DNA from: Sialis fuliginosa
Lineage: Eukaryota; Arthropoda; Insecta; Megaloptera; Sialidae
Direction: 5' to 3'
Length of the DNA: 64,000 nt
Assembly: GCA_961205875.1 (NCBI GenBank)
Contig: OY540822.1
Location: forward strand, 9,860,501-9,924,500
Shown piece by piece: positions 1 through 12,600 of this stretch (within the stretch, counting starts at the first letter, position 1; each line of letters begins with the position of its first letter). Under the pieces are notes generated by a model. It searched no databases. It was given only the letters and a program-made list of their open reading frames with translations, and was not told the origin of the DNA. A program made the position numbers and the translations under genes.

Positions 1-19
1 TGTTATTATTTATTTTCAG

Positions 20-126
20 GTGATTCAGACGAGCTTCGAGGTGAATCAAATGTCATATATGCATCATGCTTCTTATATTTAACATTAGCAGTGATCGCCA
101 ACTCTCACAAATTTCTCTATGTGTAG
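20..126 (+). CDS. possible terminal exon of an upstream gene (partial)
   Basis: A pyrimidine-rich tract ending in TTTTCAG (13-19) looks like a splice acceptor at the very left edge. With a phase-1 entry the exon reads (G)DSDELRGESNVIY...SHKFLYV and stops at 124-126. A phase-0 entry gives a shorter tail that stops at 80-82. I prefer the first because it is longer, but no family is recognisable and the upstream exons lie outside the window. The following 800 bp are AT-rich and would be its 3' UTR; AATAAA-like strings occur near 905-930. This could equally be a chance acceptor. Confidence 0.3.
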
Positions 127-1532
127 TTCCAAATAAGAGTACAAAATAATTACCGAAAGTAAAAAATCGACCAAGAACAAAATAGATCTTATAAAATTTT
201 TAACTGGCGCCTAAATGTACGGTAGCTAAAAGAATATATATATATAAATATGTATTTAGATGAATTGTCAAATTTGATTCAACGTTTTCAGTATTTTTAT
301 ATCGTTTACTAACTGTATTTTAAGTTATAAGTTGTATAGTGATGCATTTTTATATTTTAAATGATCTGAATTTTATACACGTTTATTTTTGTATAAGATT
401 TTTTACTCGTATTTAAGTCATAAGTACTTTTATTTTATAATTATTATTGAAATGTGACAAGAAATATATCTCAAGATAAAATACTTATAAAAAAAATTGT
501 TAAAGACAGTAGAGATTACTTGAATAGTAATATATTTGCAATAAGTCAGAAAAACGTAGAATATTATATATTTATTATATATATATGTACGTATGTATAT
601 TTATGACGTAGCAATGAGGCAAAAGTTCGGGCCGCTTAAATATACTTAATATTTTTTTAATCCGAATGAAATGAAACTAAGGGAACTTTTCCTTTGATTT
701 ATTCTGAGCTTCTGACTTTAAGTTACGCCACTAATATACAGTAAACTCTTGTTCGAATAGTTCTAAATATAATTAAAATATATATTGATATTTTTGGTTT
801 TACTTATGTAAGTGTCTTGATATGTATTTAAATGTTTTCTTCTTAGACTTTAAATATTCCGTCCAATGATGCAAATATTATTATTTATTTATTGTACACG
901 CGTGTATAATAAACAAATTATTTTTTAATAAATAGATTAAGATTTTATAAAAGTGAAATATATAAATAAAACTATTTAAAATTTTTTTTTCATTTTTTAT
1001 CCTTCACGAATGATTCAATTTTTTTTCAGCAGTAATGCAATTTATTTTTTCCCCACACAGAATTTGTAAGTAAGTATATTTAGTAAAAATAGCCTTGTAG
1101 ACAAAATACATTTATCATGGGGGGTGGAAAAATCATTTGTAAAACAAACCGCAGAGGTCCAAGGAACCCTTTACATTATGGAATCAGCTGATTCAAATGA
1201 TTCGATTGAGTTACTATAAAGACTCATGTTTTCCACCTTTACTTTAAATATATAATTAAATGAAAGATATAAGAATGTTTTTGATTTATTTATTGGTAAT
1301 TCATCAATAATCAGCTGGTGTAAAATTTATTAGCATCTTTTACATAGGAAAAATGAGATATTTGAATCAATACAGAATAATTACTAGCAAATATTTCGTA
1401 TACATGTATATCAATATATCAAATAAATTATAAATAATATTCTTATCAATATTAGCAATAAAAGTTTTTATTTTAAACATATTTATTTAAACAATTAAAT
1501 GATTGACGTCAGTATTAAGGTCGTCTTATGTA
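127..1532. other. gene-free AT-rich stretch
   Basis: No supported coding exon. Probably the 3' UTR of the gene at the left edge followed by the promoter region of the phosphoglycerate mutase gene. It contains simple TA-rich runs (around 225-250 and 565-600) and no clear transposon ends. Confidence 0.5.
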
Positions 1533-1811
1533 ATGTCTGCTGTAAAAAATATCATTGCATCTGCAAGAAAAGGTAATTGTTTAATTTAAGAATAAAAAGG
1601 TATGATTTGTTAAAGAAAAAAAGCTTTAAAGGGCAGTGGGTGGGTGCAGCTTTTTAAGCATAAGCTCATTCTTGTCATATTTGTTGTCTATGCGTTCGAC
1701 CTTCAAAAGGTCACCGGTGTCAAATAGAACTCCAATAATATCCGGGTTCCGTTAACAATCGGGAACAGTATTTAACCGGCGTTGTACTAAAGTGGATCAA
1801 CTGTTTCAGAA

Positions 1812-2781
1812 ATGGCAAAGTACAGAATTGTTATGGTACGCCACGGCGAAAGCGAATGGAACCAGAAGAACTTATTCTGCGGATGGTACGACGCCAATTT
1901 AAGCGATAAAGGTAACAAAATAATATTTATATTGGTTATCTTGTGACCTTTTCGACCTTCATGATAAAAAACTCTTGATCTATATTATTTTATCTACAGG
2001 TATTCAAGAGGCTGATGCTGCTGGGAAAGCTTTGAAAACTGATGGATTCCATTTTGATATCGCTCACACATCTGTCTTGACTCGAGCCCAAAAAACATTG
2101 GCTGCTATTTTGAAAGAAATCGGCCAAGAAGATATTCCAGTTGAAAAATCATGGCGTTTAAACGAACGTCACTATGGTGGGCTCACCGGTTTAAATAAAG
2201 CTGAAACTGCCGCTAAATACGGTGAACAACAAGTAAGTTATAGATTAATTATAATAAATATAAATACTATAAATATATATTTATTTCAGGTTCAAATTTG
2301 GCGTCGTAGCTTTGATATTCCACCCCCAGCAATGGAAGGCGATCATCCATATCATGACATAATTGTTAATGATCCACGTTATGCCGAAGGACCAACCAAA
2401 GACGAATTCCCCAAATTCGAGAGTTTAAAACTCACAATTGCAAGAACATTGCCCTATTGGAACGATGTCATCATTCCACAAATGAAAGAAGGAAAGCGCA
2501 TCCTCATTGCCGCTCACGGCAACAGTTTGAGAGGAATTGTTAAGCATTTGGACCGTAAGTTCTTTATTTTTCTCTGTAACAGCTAAAATATTGACTAATC
2601 GGTTTTTAATCCAGAACTCAGTGACGAAGAGATTATGGCCCTCAATCTCCCTACTGGAATTCCTTTCGTCTACGAATTAGACGAAAACTTTAAACCAGTC
2701 GTATCAATGAAGTTCCTTGGTGATGAAGAAACAGTTAAGAAAGCCATGGAAGCTGTAGCCGCTCAAGGAAAAGCAAAATAA
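1812..2781 (+). CDS. Pglym78: phosphoglycerate mutase (cofactor-dependent, Pglym78-like)
   Basis: Glycolytic and gluconeogenic enzyme that interconverts 3- and 2-phosphoglycerate in the cytosol. Four coding exons: 1812-1911, 2000-2232, 2290-2554, 2615-2781, giving 254 residues, the usual length for the animal enzyme. Residues 9-13 (VRHGE) carry the phosphorylated histidine H11; the second catalytic histidine is in AAHGNS encoded near 2512-2525; WRLNERHYG (about 2152-2178) is the substrate-binding signature. The C-terminus ends in the AAQGKAK tail typical of this family. The start is the ATG two bases after a CAG acceptor (1807-1809), so an upstream exon must exist. An in-phase candidate coding exon lies at 1533-1572 (see findings). 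Identification is certain at family level. Confidence 0.96.
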
Positions 2782-2877
2782 ACAGAAAAATCTCATTTGC
2801 GTATAAATCATGTTCATTATTTCATCATTTATTTTTGTACATACATGAAATTTTATTTCCTATATATATATTTATTG

Positions 2878-2883
2878 AATAAA
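2878..2883 (+). terminator. polyadenylation signal of the phosphoglycerate mutase gene
   Basis: Canonical AATAAA about 97 bp after the stop codon, followed by a T/GT-rich stretch. Position fits a short 3' UTR; the cleavage site cannot be seen directly. Confidence 0.55.
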
Positions 2884-3286
2884 TGTTCTAGTCTAGATCC
2901 GCGCTATCAAAATCTCGTATTTAACATATTATATTATTATTGTTCTTTAATGCTATGTACAATATAAAATTCAAAATGTAATTGTTGTAAACAATAAAAC
3001 AATTATTAGAAGTTACAATATTGATTTATGAATTATTTTATACTTTTAAACAACAATGTTCAGATTCACGACAATAAACGGTTATGCCGTGAATCCTTAC
3101 AATGTTTTCAAAGATACGATTTTTTTATTTTAAGAACCACTGGTTTAATACATTAAGTTGGCGACATTGATATATTCTGTGAATTTGTGCAATCTGTCAA
3201 AGAAGTGATTTTATCATGATATTAAGATTCAAGTTCTAAAAATAAGATCAATTGATACACGTATTATACTTATAATATATTCAACA

Positions 3287-3954
3287 ATGGATAAGTCTAA
3301 AGTCTCAAGTGAATTTGAAATAGCACCGTTAAGGACCTTAGATGATTTCATTTTGGGTTCAGCTAGATTTCAGGTTCCCAATGTAAAAAATTTGGAAAAA
3401 TGGGGTAATAGAGTAGTAAATAATTTACTCTACTACCAAACAAATTATTTTCTAATGGCAGCTGCACTGTTTACGATTATTGGGTAAGTTTTTTCTACAC
3501 GCATTGATATATAATTTATTTAATCGGTTATTCTGTTTTCAGTGTTATGTATCCAATGAAAATGTTGGGTGGGATTTTGTCAATTATTGTGATGTTTGTT
3601 CTTTTCCGATACTGCACAAAAGAGTATGGAGTTTCTTTAAAAAAACAGTTCCCCTTACTCGGAATCATTTTAATAATAGCTGGATGTTATTTTATTATGT
3701 ATGTTTTCGATTCCTTAGTGATTTTTCTTCTCGGAATATTACTTCCATTTTGCGGTATGTATTAATAAAATTTAATTCTATTCCAGAGAATAACTAGCAT
3801 ATTATTTTTAGCTACATTTGTTCATGCATCTCTACGTTTAAGAAACATCAAGAACAAGTTGATCAACAAGATGGAATTTATTGGACTTCAGAAATCAACA
3901 CCGATGAGTTTTTTTCTTCAAGAAATTGGAATCGAACAGGAGTTTCTATCTTAA
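3287..3954 (+). CDS. PRA1 family protein 3 (ARL6IP5/JWA-like)
   Basis: Small multi-pass protein of ER/Golgi membranes; the family (prenylated Rab acceptor type, ARL6IP5) affects membrane traffic and glutamate transporter exit from the ER. Three exons, 3287-3483, 3543-3754 and 3812-3954, give 183 residues, matching the usual 180-190. The N-terminal block IAPLR.LDDF.LGSARF followed by KWGNRVVNNLLYYQTNY is the family signature; two hydrophobic hairpins follow, and the C-terminal block FVHASLRLRNIKNK is also diagnostic. The C-terminal tail after FIGLQKSTPMSF is shorter and divergent. It lies 505 bp downstream of the phosphoglycerate mutase stop, on the same strand, with no sign of co-transcription. 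Confidence 0.93.
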
Positions 3955-4290
3955 AATATTGTACAATATCAGACAATTCATTGTGACGGCCAAAATGTAT
4001 TTTTTTACAGAAATTTAAATTTTTTTCGTCAGTCAGTATTTCAAATTCTTCTCAAAACTAAATAATTTATCTCAACAAGAATTTACAAATTTCTTTATTG
4101 CTGTGATTTTTATGATGTAATTTTGATAAATATTTTATGTAGAATTATTTTTAATTAGGATTTTTAGCAGTATATATTTTTTAAATAATTAATATCAAAT
4201 TACAATGATACAAATTTAAGAGTCATATTCACTTTTGTTTAGTTTTCTGTGATGTAAATAGTTTAAATTAAGTACTGCTTTATTACAATA

Positions 4291-4585
4291 TATCAACAGT
4301 GGAAAGCTGAAATCAAATAAGCGACATTTTGACCGATATATACCATCAGTGCTTTAAGCCATGCCCAATGGTTTTTACAATGTCATTTTGACTAAACTGA
4401 AAGAAAACTCTTACAATAAACGATATCGCATATTATTAATTAAATAAAGCTAAAAAAAAATATCAAGTGTGGATAATTTTAAAAGATATAAAAAGAAAAA
4501 TTTTAAAAAATAAATCGTTTTTTTTTTTCTATTGTAAAATTTGATACATCTTGCTTATTTAGGTCCAGCTTTTCTCTGTTGGTAT
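4291..4585. mobile_element. palindromic MITE, copy 1 of a two-copy family
   Basis: Left end TATCAACAGTGGAAAGCTG is matched in inverted orientation by the right end CAGCTTTTCTCTGTTGGTA with a few mismatches, and TA dinucleotides flank both sides. The interior contains GATATATACCATCAGTG and GCCATGCCCAATGG. A shorter relative lies at 39127-39322. The TA flanks suggest a Tc1/mariner-type non-autonomous element; the family is inferred, not proven. Confidence 0.55.
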
Positions 4586-5179
4586 ACAAAAGTAATGGGC
4601 ATTGATTCTACAGCCTAAAATATTAATTATCTTTTGTGACGTCATCCAACAACGATGATGTCATCAACATGATTCTATTAAAAAAAAAGGTCAATGACTA
4701 AAGAAATTAGCTAAAATGTTTAGCAAGAAAAGGCTTCACTTCATTTAGTTAATATAACATTGATATTATTAACAAACGGTCAGTGAGCTAACGTTATAGA
4801 ACAGGTAAGAGCACTGACTATTATTTATTAAGGTGGAATTATATATACAATTTACTTTTTATGTTATCGAAGCTTATTATTGTAAGAATGGTATTCATAT
4901 TGTAATATGTATTAAAGTACCTAATAGGAAAGTTGTTTTTATCAAAATAATGATATGTAAATCAGTATTTATAAAGAGTGTCATATTTTACGTTGAATAA
5001 ATTAAATACGTATGTAATTGTTTGAATTTTTACCCTTTATAAGTACTTTTCACTCTCCCCTAGATCCAGTTTTATGTTACCTATTTATCTACACAGGTAT
5101 AAATAAAGTATATTATATTGTAGTAATACTTACATAGAAATTGCTGAAAATGGAATAAAAACAAAATAATACATTATAC

Positions 5180-5420
5180 ATACGAGTATAATAACATGTC
5201 CTGACTGATTCATCGCCGAGTCAAAACCTCTTGACCTAGAAATGTGTAATTTCAGGGGCGTCTTCCTTTTATGTTGTAAGCATCCACTAAGAAATGATTT
5301 TTCGAAATTCAACCCCAACGGGGGCGTAAAAGTTTGTATGGAAAAAAATTTCATCCCATTTTAAAATATTATTTGTGCTGCCAACATAAAAAATTAAACG
5401 GGCAAGTCCGCTAGTAACTT
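5180..5420 (-). mobile_element. 3' end fragment of an RTE-like non-LTR retrotransposon
   Basis: Read on the minus strand this begins GCGGACTTGCCCGTTTAATT and continues through CCCCGTTGGGGTTGAATTTC, TTTCTTAGTGGATGCTTAC and GATGAATCAGTCAGGACATG. These strings recur in the 3' ends of RTE-type LINE copies that I know from insect genomes. A second, plus-strand fragment sharing the first ~60 bp is at 9107-9300. No reverse transcriptase remains. Confidence 0.5.
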
Positions 5421-5539
5421 ATATTTCAGACAGTATGTAAAAGGAAAGGAGATTTTTCAGGTAAAATATAACACATTTTTTTTATAAGAAAATTTTTTTT
5501 TGTGTACAAAAATAGTATATTTTTAATACAAAAATAGAA

Positions 5540-8500
5540 TTACTCAATTTTTTCGTACATATTGGTTATTGAGTTCCAAATAGTTCCCAAGTTGTTTGCA
5601 TATTTTGCTTTGAGTTCTTTTTGGTATGAATCCTTCGTTTCCTAAAACAAATAAGAAAAAAATTTAGAAATTACGAGTTAGTATTACAAAAAAGAACATA
5701 CAAACATTGTAATTCTTTTCTAAATTTGATATCTGCTTTCTCAAATTAATTTCAATTAATTGTAATTCGGACTCCCGTTTTTTTAGCGAAGTTATTTCAC
5801 TTTTATTTTCAGTGATTTCCACTTCAAGTTCCACTATCTTATTACAAGTCTTTATTATTGAGTGTTTTGAGAACTCTATTTGTTTCAAATAAAACAATTC
5901 TTTATCTTTAAGTGTTGCGAGTTCATGACTCAAAATGGAAACGGTGTTTCTTAAGCCTCCTAATTCTTCAGTCCACGCTTTTAAAACATCTGCAAATTTA
6001 TCACGATCGCATTCAATTATCTTTTTTAAATCGATTAGTTCATGGCCACGTTCAATAAAACTCCTCATTTCATTAGTTCGCCTCATCTCAAATCGTTTCA
6101 TCATATCCTTGTAATTACTTTTCAAATTTTTGAATATTGTTTGTAGTTGGAATTTCTTTGGACAGCGTTCGATGTGCTTTTCAATTGTAGAATACGTGTT
6201 TGAAAACAATTTGTTTAGTTCTTGAATTATTTCAAAGAAATAATCGTGTTGCGGTTTATCGTCATTGTCGTCGACGGTGTTTGTATTTAAAGATGCGCTT
6301 GACACTTCAACCAGATTTCCTGCAACTGACGAATTCTGTTCGACGTTTTCTTTGTTTTCTTCAGTCATGGAAAAATCGGATAAGATCTTTTTCACTGACA
6401 TTTTTGCTATAACAAATTAGCGTTAATTTTAAATAATTATTTAAAAAATCAAAATATTCTAACCATTCTGAATTTTGTCAAAAACAGAAGTCCCGATTTC
6501 GGAAATGCAGTCTTCTACGGAATGCTCTGAACTTTTATTCTGTTGGTAAGCATCATATGCTGTTTTTAAATCGTTTATTATTTTACTGAAACTTTCTTCT
6601 AAGTCAGTGTAGTCCTTCAACAGTTTTGCAAAACTTTCAGAATGCTGGACTTGAGTATTGGTTTGCACTTTACTTTCATTTCTCGATGTATTTAGAACAC
6701 TTTCGTTTTTTTCTTGTAAAAGTCTCGAATTTGGTGAATTATTTGGCTTAAAATGTAAAAAAAATGTTTAGATACATAAACTTTTTTTTAACCCTTTGCG
6801 GTCCTATGTATATATTTTAAAATCTGTATAAAATGTGACAATACTAGGAATTGAATTTTTTAAATGTAAATTTGTGAAATTATTCATCAGGACCACAAAG
6901 GGTTAAATATCTTATTCAAATTACCATTAATTTGTTGGCCATGGCTATATTTTGAGATAACTCATTTTTCATAACTTGTTCCAATTTACAATTTTCAATT
7001 TTCAGCGTCTTCGCTTCCCCTATAAGTTTCCTGATTCGTGTTTCTTTTAAAAAGTTTTCATTTCTCAAATATTCAGCAATCGCTGTTTTCTGTAAAAAAT
7101 ACACATGTCAGTAGATGATCATATTACATAAAAGATAATTTTAGTTATACCTCATGTAACATATGTTTAAAAACATCGGACTGATTCAGCATCGCTGCGT
7201 TACTGCCTTCTAATATTGCATTTCGGTTCCTTAAATCCATATATTGACATCTTACAGAACTTAGTTCCATAGTTAGATCATCTATTTGATCATCCTGTTA
7301 ATTAAACATCAAATTATATTTTATTATGAATAGGTACTTGTTGATTATCCTCCCGCAAATATAAACATAGACTATTAAGTGTATAAGCTGAACTTTAGAA
7401 ATGTCAATTTCATCAGTTAAAAATTATTTTAAGACAATGGTTTTAGGTCAAAAAGGCTCATAATTAATATTTGCTTACCTGACGATGGCTAAAAGCATTT
7501 GCTTTAAAGTTATCTATTAAAATTTTCAAGCGTTTTATTTCGAGATCATAATTGGCACTTCTACTTCGTAGATTTTCAATAGTACTTGTCATGTCGTCTA
7601 CTTCTTTGACATGATTCTCTTGAAGTATTTTAAACTCGTTATCTTTGGCTTGGTTTTCTTTAAGAAGTTGAACGTTCTGAAATAGAGCAAGTTATAATTA
7701 AAAATTTCAGTAAGAGTAAATAAACTTACTGTTTCCTGTAAGTATTGTATATTTGATCTAAGACTATTTATTTCTTCTATTTCTAAGGAGAGTTTGTTAT
7801 TTGATTCGGTAAGAGATGAAATTTGTAATTTCAGATCTCTAATTTCATTTTCGTGTTTATCTTTTGTTGAAATCAGTTCTTTTTCAAGCTTTTCCTTTTT
7901 GTTTAAGAGTTCAGTTTTTTCTTGACTCTGAAATATTATCAACAGTTAGATGTATACGACTTAAATCTTATATTTCTTACTTACGATGAGATATATATCT
8001 GATTTTAATCTTTCGATTTCTAACTTCTGTTCTTCTTCATTTGAGGTAGATTTTAAATACTTTTGTTGTATTTCTATAAGGAATTTTTGATTTCCTTGCA
8101 GTTCTTTAATGAGCTAAAAAAATTATTAAATCAATTCATTGCTCAGTTATACAAAAAAGTTGGTTAGAGTAAAATATCAGGGTACATGAAAAAGTAAAAT
8201 TACTGCTAAACGTATCTTCGCCACAATGAACTGTCATTTTTAAATTTAAAATTATCAAAATGTTGGATATTTTTATGTTACACAATATTTGTACTCCAAT
8301 ATCTCACTTTTACCAAAATATTTCTTACGGAATCTTTTTCCGAAACAATTTTTAGTAATTGATTGTTCTCGGAAATTAAATTTTGTACCCGTGCAGAATT
8401 TTCAGGGACTGGAAAAGAAAATTTTAAATTATAAGGTATTCATTTTTACATAGTCATTCTCTTATACAATACAAAAACAACAATCAAAATGCAGTTATTA

Positions 8501-8730
8501 CCGGAATTGTGTTCATATTCAGTCTGAATCGCTATATTATTATTGGACATTAAATTACTGTTATCGACCGTTTCGTTTGTAACCGAATCATCATCGTAAC
8601 CAAAGTCGCTCATGTTGGAAATGAGGTCTTTTAGTTCTGCATCCCTACGAGCAACATCCTCCAAATCATAGTCATCACTGTTTAATATTTCTATGTTATT
8701 GCTTTTTCCTAAATCCTCAGTTGGTTCCAT
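5540..8730 (-). CDS. coiled-coil protein of unknown function
   Basis: Ten exons on the minus strand: 8730-8502, 8408-8329, 8113-7985, 7927-7730, 7676-7479, 7294-7151, 7089-6925, 6746-6464, 6406-5706, 5641-5540. All phases join, giving 742 residues. The first ~75 residues are acidic and Asp/Asn-rich. Most of the rest (about 85-430 and 530-740) has heptad-like Leu/Ile/Lys/Glu composition typical of long coiled coils, with a Ser/Asn-rich linker between. There is no motor head, signal peptide, membrane segment or recognisable enzyme domain. The ninth exon also contains an ATG (6401) that could start a shorter isoform. I do not recognise the family; rapidly evolving centrosomal or kinetochore proteins look like this, but that is a guess from composition only. 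The donor chosen at 5705 (GTTTGT) rather than 5701 is forced by phase. Confidence 0.85.
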
Positions 8731-9631
8731 TATAATGAAATTTAACTAATAAAATAAAGTAACAATAACAATATTATTTTAAATAACCTACATATATATA
8801 TTGTACTGTGCATACTTTTTAAAGGATAAAATAACTAAATCACTGTCTACTTTGACTAAAGATTAAAGATTACGTATTAATAATATTTAAATGTTTTAAT
8901 AAATCACATCGCACGTACTATGTGCCGGTAAAATAAAAAATTTAATTGCTATCAATCACAATGAAGTTAGCTCATATTTAATGACTATCAAATGGCCAGT
9001 ACCAATGTAACGATATTATCGAGATTTATTTCAATAAAAATCAAAACAATTTGTCAATATTACTTATTTGAATAAATAATAGTATAATAAAATATATAAA
9101 AAATAGATGCCCGCGACTTCGCCCGCGTTGAATAATTTTTTATGTTGACAGCACAAATAATATTTTAAAACAGTAGATAAAATAATAAAAAAAATTTTTT
9201 TTTAGCTTTTTATTTATTATATATAGAAAATCGTAAATATCTCGGCTCCTATGCGAGACAAGGGGTTGATTTAGTCTTTATTATCACTTAAAGACTAAAA
9301 CAAAACCAAAAAGTTAATTTTCTATGTAATAATCAATATAAAAAACTCAACAACAAAATTTTAAATTAAATTAATTAGAGAAATATTCTCATCACAGACT
9401 GACGCGTAAAACTTCATCGAGATATTTTATATCTATCAATATTTTTTAATAGTATTTTTATCAATGAATTTAAAATTAAAAGAAAATTTCCTCGACTAAA
9501 TGATTACAATCATTCAAATGACCCGCACGGTATTTTATATGCTGCTTAAAGTCACAGATTTCTAGCTTACCGGCTACGAGTGCGCTTTGGTTTGGCGTCG
9601 CGACGTACGGAAATTATAACGTTTCCGTTAA
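8731..9631. other. 5' flank between the divergent coiled-coil gene and the tandem array
   Basis: AT-rich apart from a more GC-rich patch at about 9520-9650 with several CpG dinucleotides (for example GGCGTCGCGACGTACGG), which could be promoter DNA for transcription towards the MFSD10-like gene. The RTE-like fragment at 9107-9300 lies inside. No coding exon. Confidence 0.4.
9107..9300 (+). mobile_element. RTE-like LINE 3' fragment
   Basis: Starts GCCCGCGACTTCGCCCGCG, a string I associate with insect RTE-type LINE 3' regions, followed by TTTATGTTGACAGCACAAAT which is repeated in inverse orientation at about 5360-5395. It decays into AT-rich DNA near 9300; the right boundary is approximate. Confidence 0.45.
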
Positions 9632-12600
9632 ACCGACGCCGTACTATTACTTTATTTGAAACACATCATCGGTGGGTGAAGAGATAACTTTTTATTTGAG
9701 TTTTTATTAGGTAAGTACATTTATAATTTATATTATTTACTAGAATTGTTCCTTAGATGCAGCAAACTATCTGTTACTAAAGATGTCAACTTAATTTAAT
9801 TGTTAATAAAAATTTTTTACAGTTTGGAATTTTAGCTGAAAAAACGTGATTCCATTATTAATTATGTTATTTATGTGTTTTCTTTACATGTTATTGATAA
9901 AAGACGGTCTTCAAAGTTAAATATTTGTTTTAAAGTCGATGGTCTATTTATTTATCCAATTTTTAAATTTTATACTAATTTTTTTATGACTTTTTTAATT
10001 ATTAAATTATAATAATTGAAAAAAATGTTTCCATTTTAATTCTTGGAAACGACTTCCGATTTTTATTAATATTTCTGTTAAACCGACGCCATAGCATTAC
10101 TTTATTTGCAATCTTTGTCGGTGGGTGAGGAGAGATCTTTTATTTGAGTTTTTATTAGGTAAGTGCATTTATAATTAGTTATTATTTGTTTAAATTGTTC
10201 CTTAGGTGCAGTAGATCATCTATAAATGAAGGTGTCGACTTATTTTATTGTTAATAACATTTTTTTTAGAGTTTATGTTTTTTACAGTTTGGTGTTAGAG
10301 CTGAAAAACGTGGTTCCGTTATTTATGTGTTTTTTTACATGTTAATTATAAAAGTCTGTCTTCAAAGTTAAAATATTTGTTTTAAAGTCGATGGTCTGTT
10401 TATTTATCGCATATTTAACTTTTATAGTAATTTTTATTATATATTCGACTTTTTAATTATTAAATTATAATAATTTTAAAAAAATGTTGCCATTTTAATT
10501 TTTCGTAACGACTTCCGATTTTTGTTCATATTTCTGAAAAACCGACGCCATAACATTACTTTATTTGCATCCATTGTCGGTGTGTGAGGAGAGACCTTTT
10601 TATTTGTGTTTTTATTAGGTAAGTGCATTTATAATTAGTTATTATTTGTTTAAATTGTTCCTTAGGTGCAGTATATGATCTATAAATGAAGATGTCGACT
10701 TATTTTATTGTTAATAACATTTTTTTAGAGTTTATGTTTTTTACAGTTTGGTGTTAGAGCTGAAAAACGTGGTCCCATTATTAATTTTGTTATTTATGTG
10801 TTTTTTTACATGTTATTTGTAAAATACTGTCTTCAAAGTTAAAATATTTGTTTTAAAGTCGATATTGTCTATTTATTTATCCAATTTTTTACTCTTATAG
10901 TAATTTTTATTATATATTCGACTTTTTAATTATTAAATTATAATAATTTTTTAAAAATGTTGCCATTTTAATTTTTCGTAACGACTTCCGATTTTTGTTC
11001 ATATTTCTGAAAAACCGACGCCATAGCATTACTTTAATTGTAACCAGTGTCGGTGGGTGAGGAGTGATCTTATTATTTGAGTTTTTATTAGGTAAGTGCA
11101 TTTATAATTAGTTATTATTTGTTTAAATTGTTCCTTAGGTGCAGTAGATGATGTATAAATGAAGGTGTCGACTTATTTTATTGTTAATAACATTTTTTTA
11201 GAGTTTATGTTTTTTACAGTTTGGTGTTAGAGCTGAAAAACGTGGTCCCATTATTAATTTTGTTATTTATGTGTTTTTTTACATGTTATTTGTAAAAGAC
11301 TGTCTTCAAAGTTAAAATATTTGTTTTAAAGTCGATATTGTCTATTTATTTAGCCAATTTTTTACTCTTATAGTAATTTTTATTATATATTCGACTTTTT
11401 AATTATTAAATTATAATAGTTTTAAAAAAATGTCGCCATTTTAATTTTTCGTAACGACTTCCGATTTTTGTTCATATTTCTGAAAAACCGACGCCATAGC
11501 ATTACTTTAATTGTAACCAGTGTCGGTGGGTGAGGAGAGATCTTATTATTTGAGTTTTTATTAGGTAAGTGCATTTATAATTAGTTATTATTTGTTTAAA
11601 ATGTTCCTTAGGTGCAGTAGATCATCTATAAATGAAGATGTCGACTTATTTTATTGTTAATAACATTTTTTTAGAGTTTATGTTTTTATAGTTTGGTGTT
11701 AGAGCTGAAAAACGTGGTCCCATTATTAATTTTGTTATTTATGTGTTTTTTTACATGTTATTTGTAAAAGACTGTCTTCAATGTAAAAATATTTGTCTTC
11801 AAGTCGATGGTAAAATTATTTATTCAATTTTTTATTATTATTGTCATTTTTTTAATTATTCAATTATAATAATTGAAAAAAAATGCCGCCATTTTAATTC
11901 CGGAAAACCGACGCCATATTATTAGTTTATTTGAAACAATTGTCGGTGCGTGAGGAGAGATCTTATTATTTGAGTTTTTATTAGGTAAGTGCATTTATAA
12001 TTAGTTATTATTTGTTTAAATTGTTCCTTAGGTGCAGTAGATCATTTATAAATGAAGATGTCGACTTATTTTATTGTTAATAACATTTTTTTAAAGTTTA
12101 TGTTTTTTACAGTTTGGTGTTAGAGCTGAAAAACGTGGTCCCATTATTAATTTTGTTATTTATGTGTTTTTTTACATGTTATTTGAAAAGACTGTCTTCA
12201 ATGTGAAAATATTTGTTTTCAAGTCGATGGTCAAATTATTTATTCAATTTTTTTAATTATTAAATTATAATAATTGAAAAAAAAATGCCGCCATTTTAAT
12301 TCCGGAAAACCGACGCCATATTATTAGTTTATTTGAAACAATTGTCGGTGCGTGAGGAGAGATCTTATTATTTGAGTTTTTATTGGGTGAGTGCAATTAT
12401 TATTAGTTATTATTTGTTTAAATTGTTCCTTAGGTGCAGTAGATGATGTATAAATGAAGGTGTCGACTTATTTTATTGTTAATAACATTTTTTTAGAGTT
12501 TATGTTTTTTACAGTTTGGTGTTAGAGCTGAAAAACGTGGTCCCATTATTAATTTTGTTATTTATGTGTTTTTTTTACATGTTATTTGTAAAAGACTGTC

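Larger units (their letters stand above)
3955..5539. other. intergenic region between two convergent genes
   Basis: Holds the 3' flanks of the PRA1-like gene (+) and the coiled-coil gene (-). Two transposon remnants are annotated separately (4291-4585 and 5180-5420). No coding exon is supported in the rest. Confidence 0.5.
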
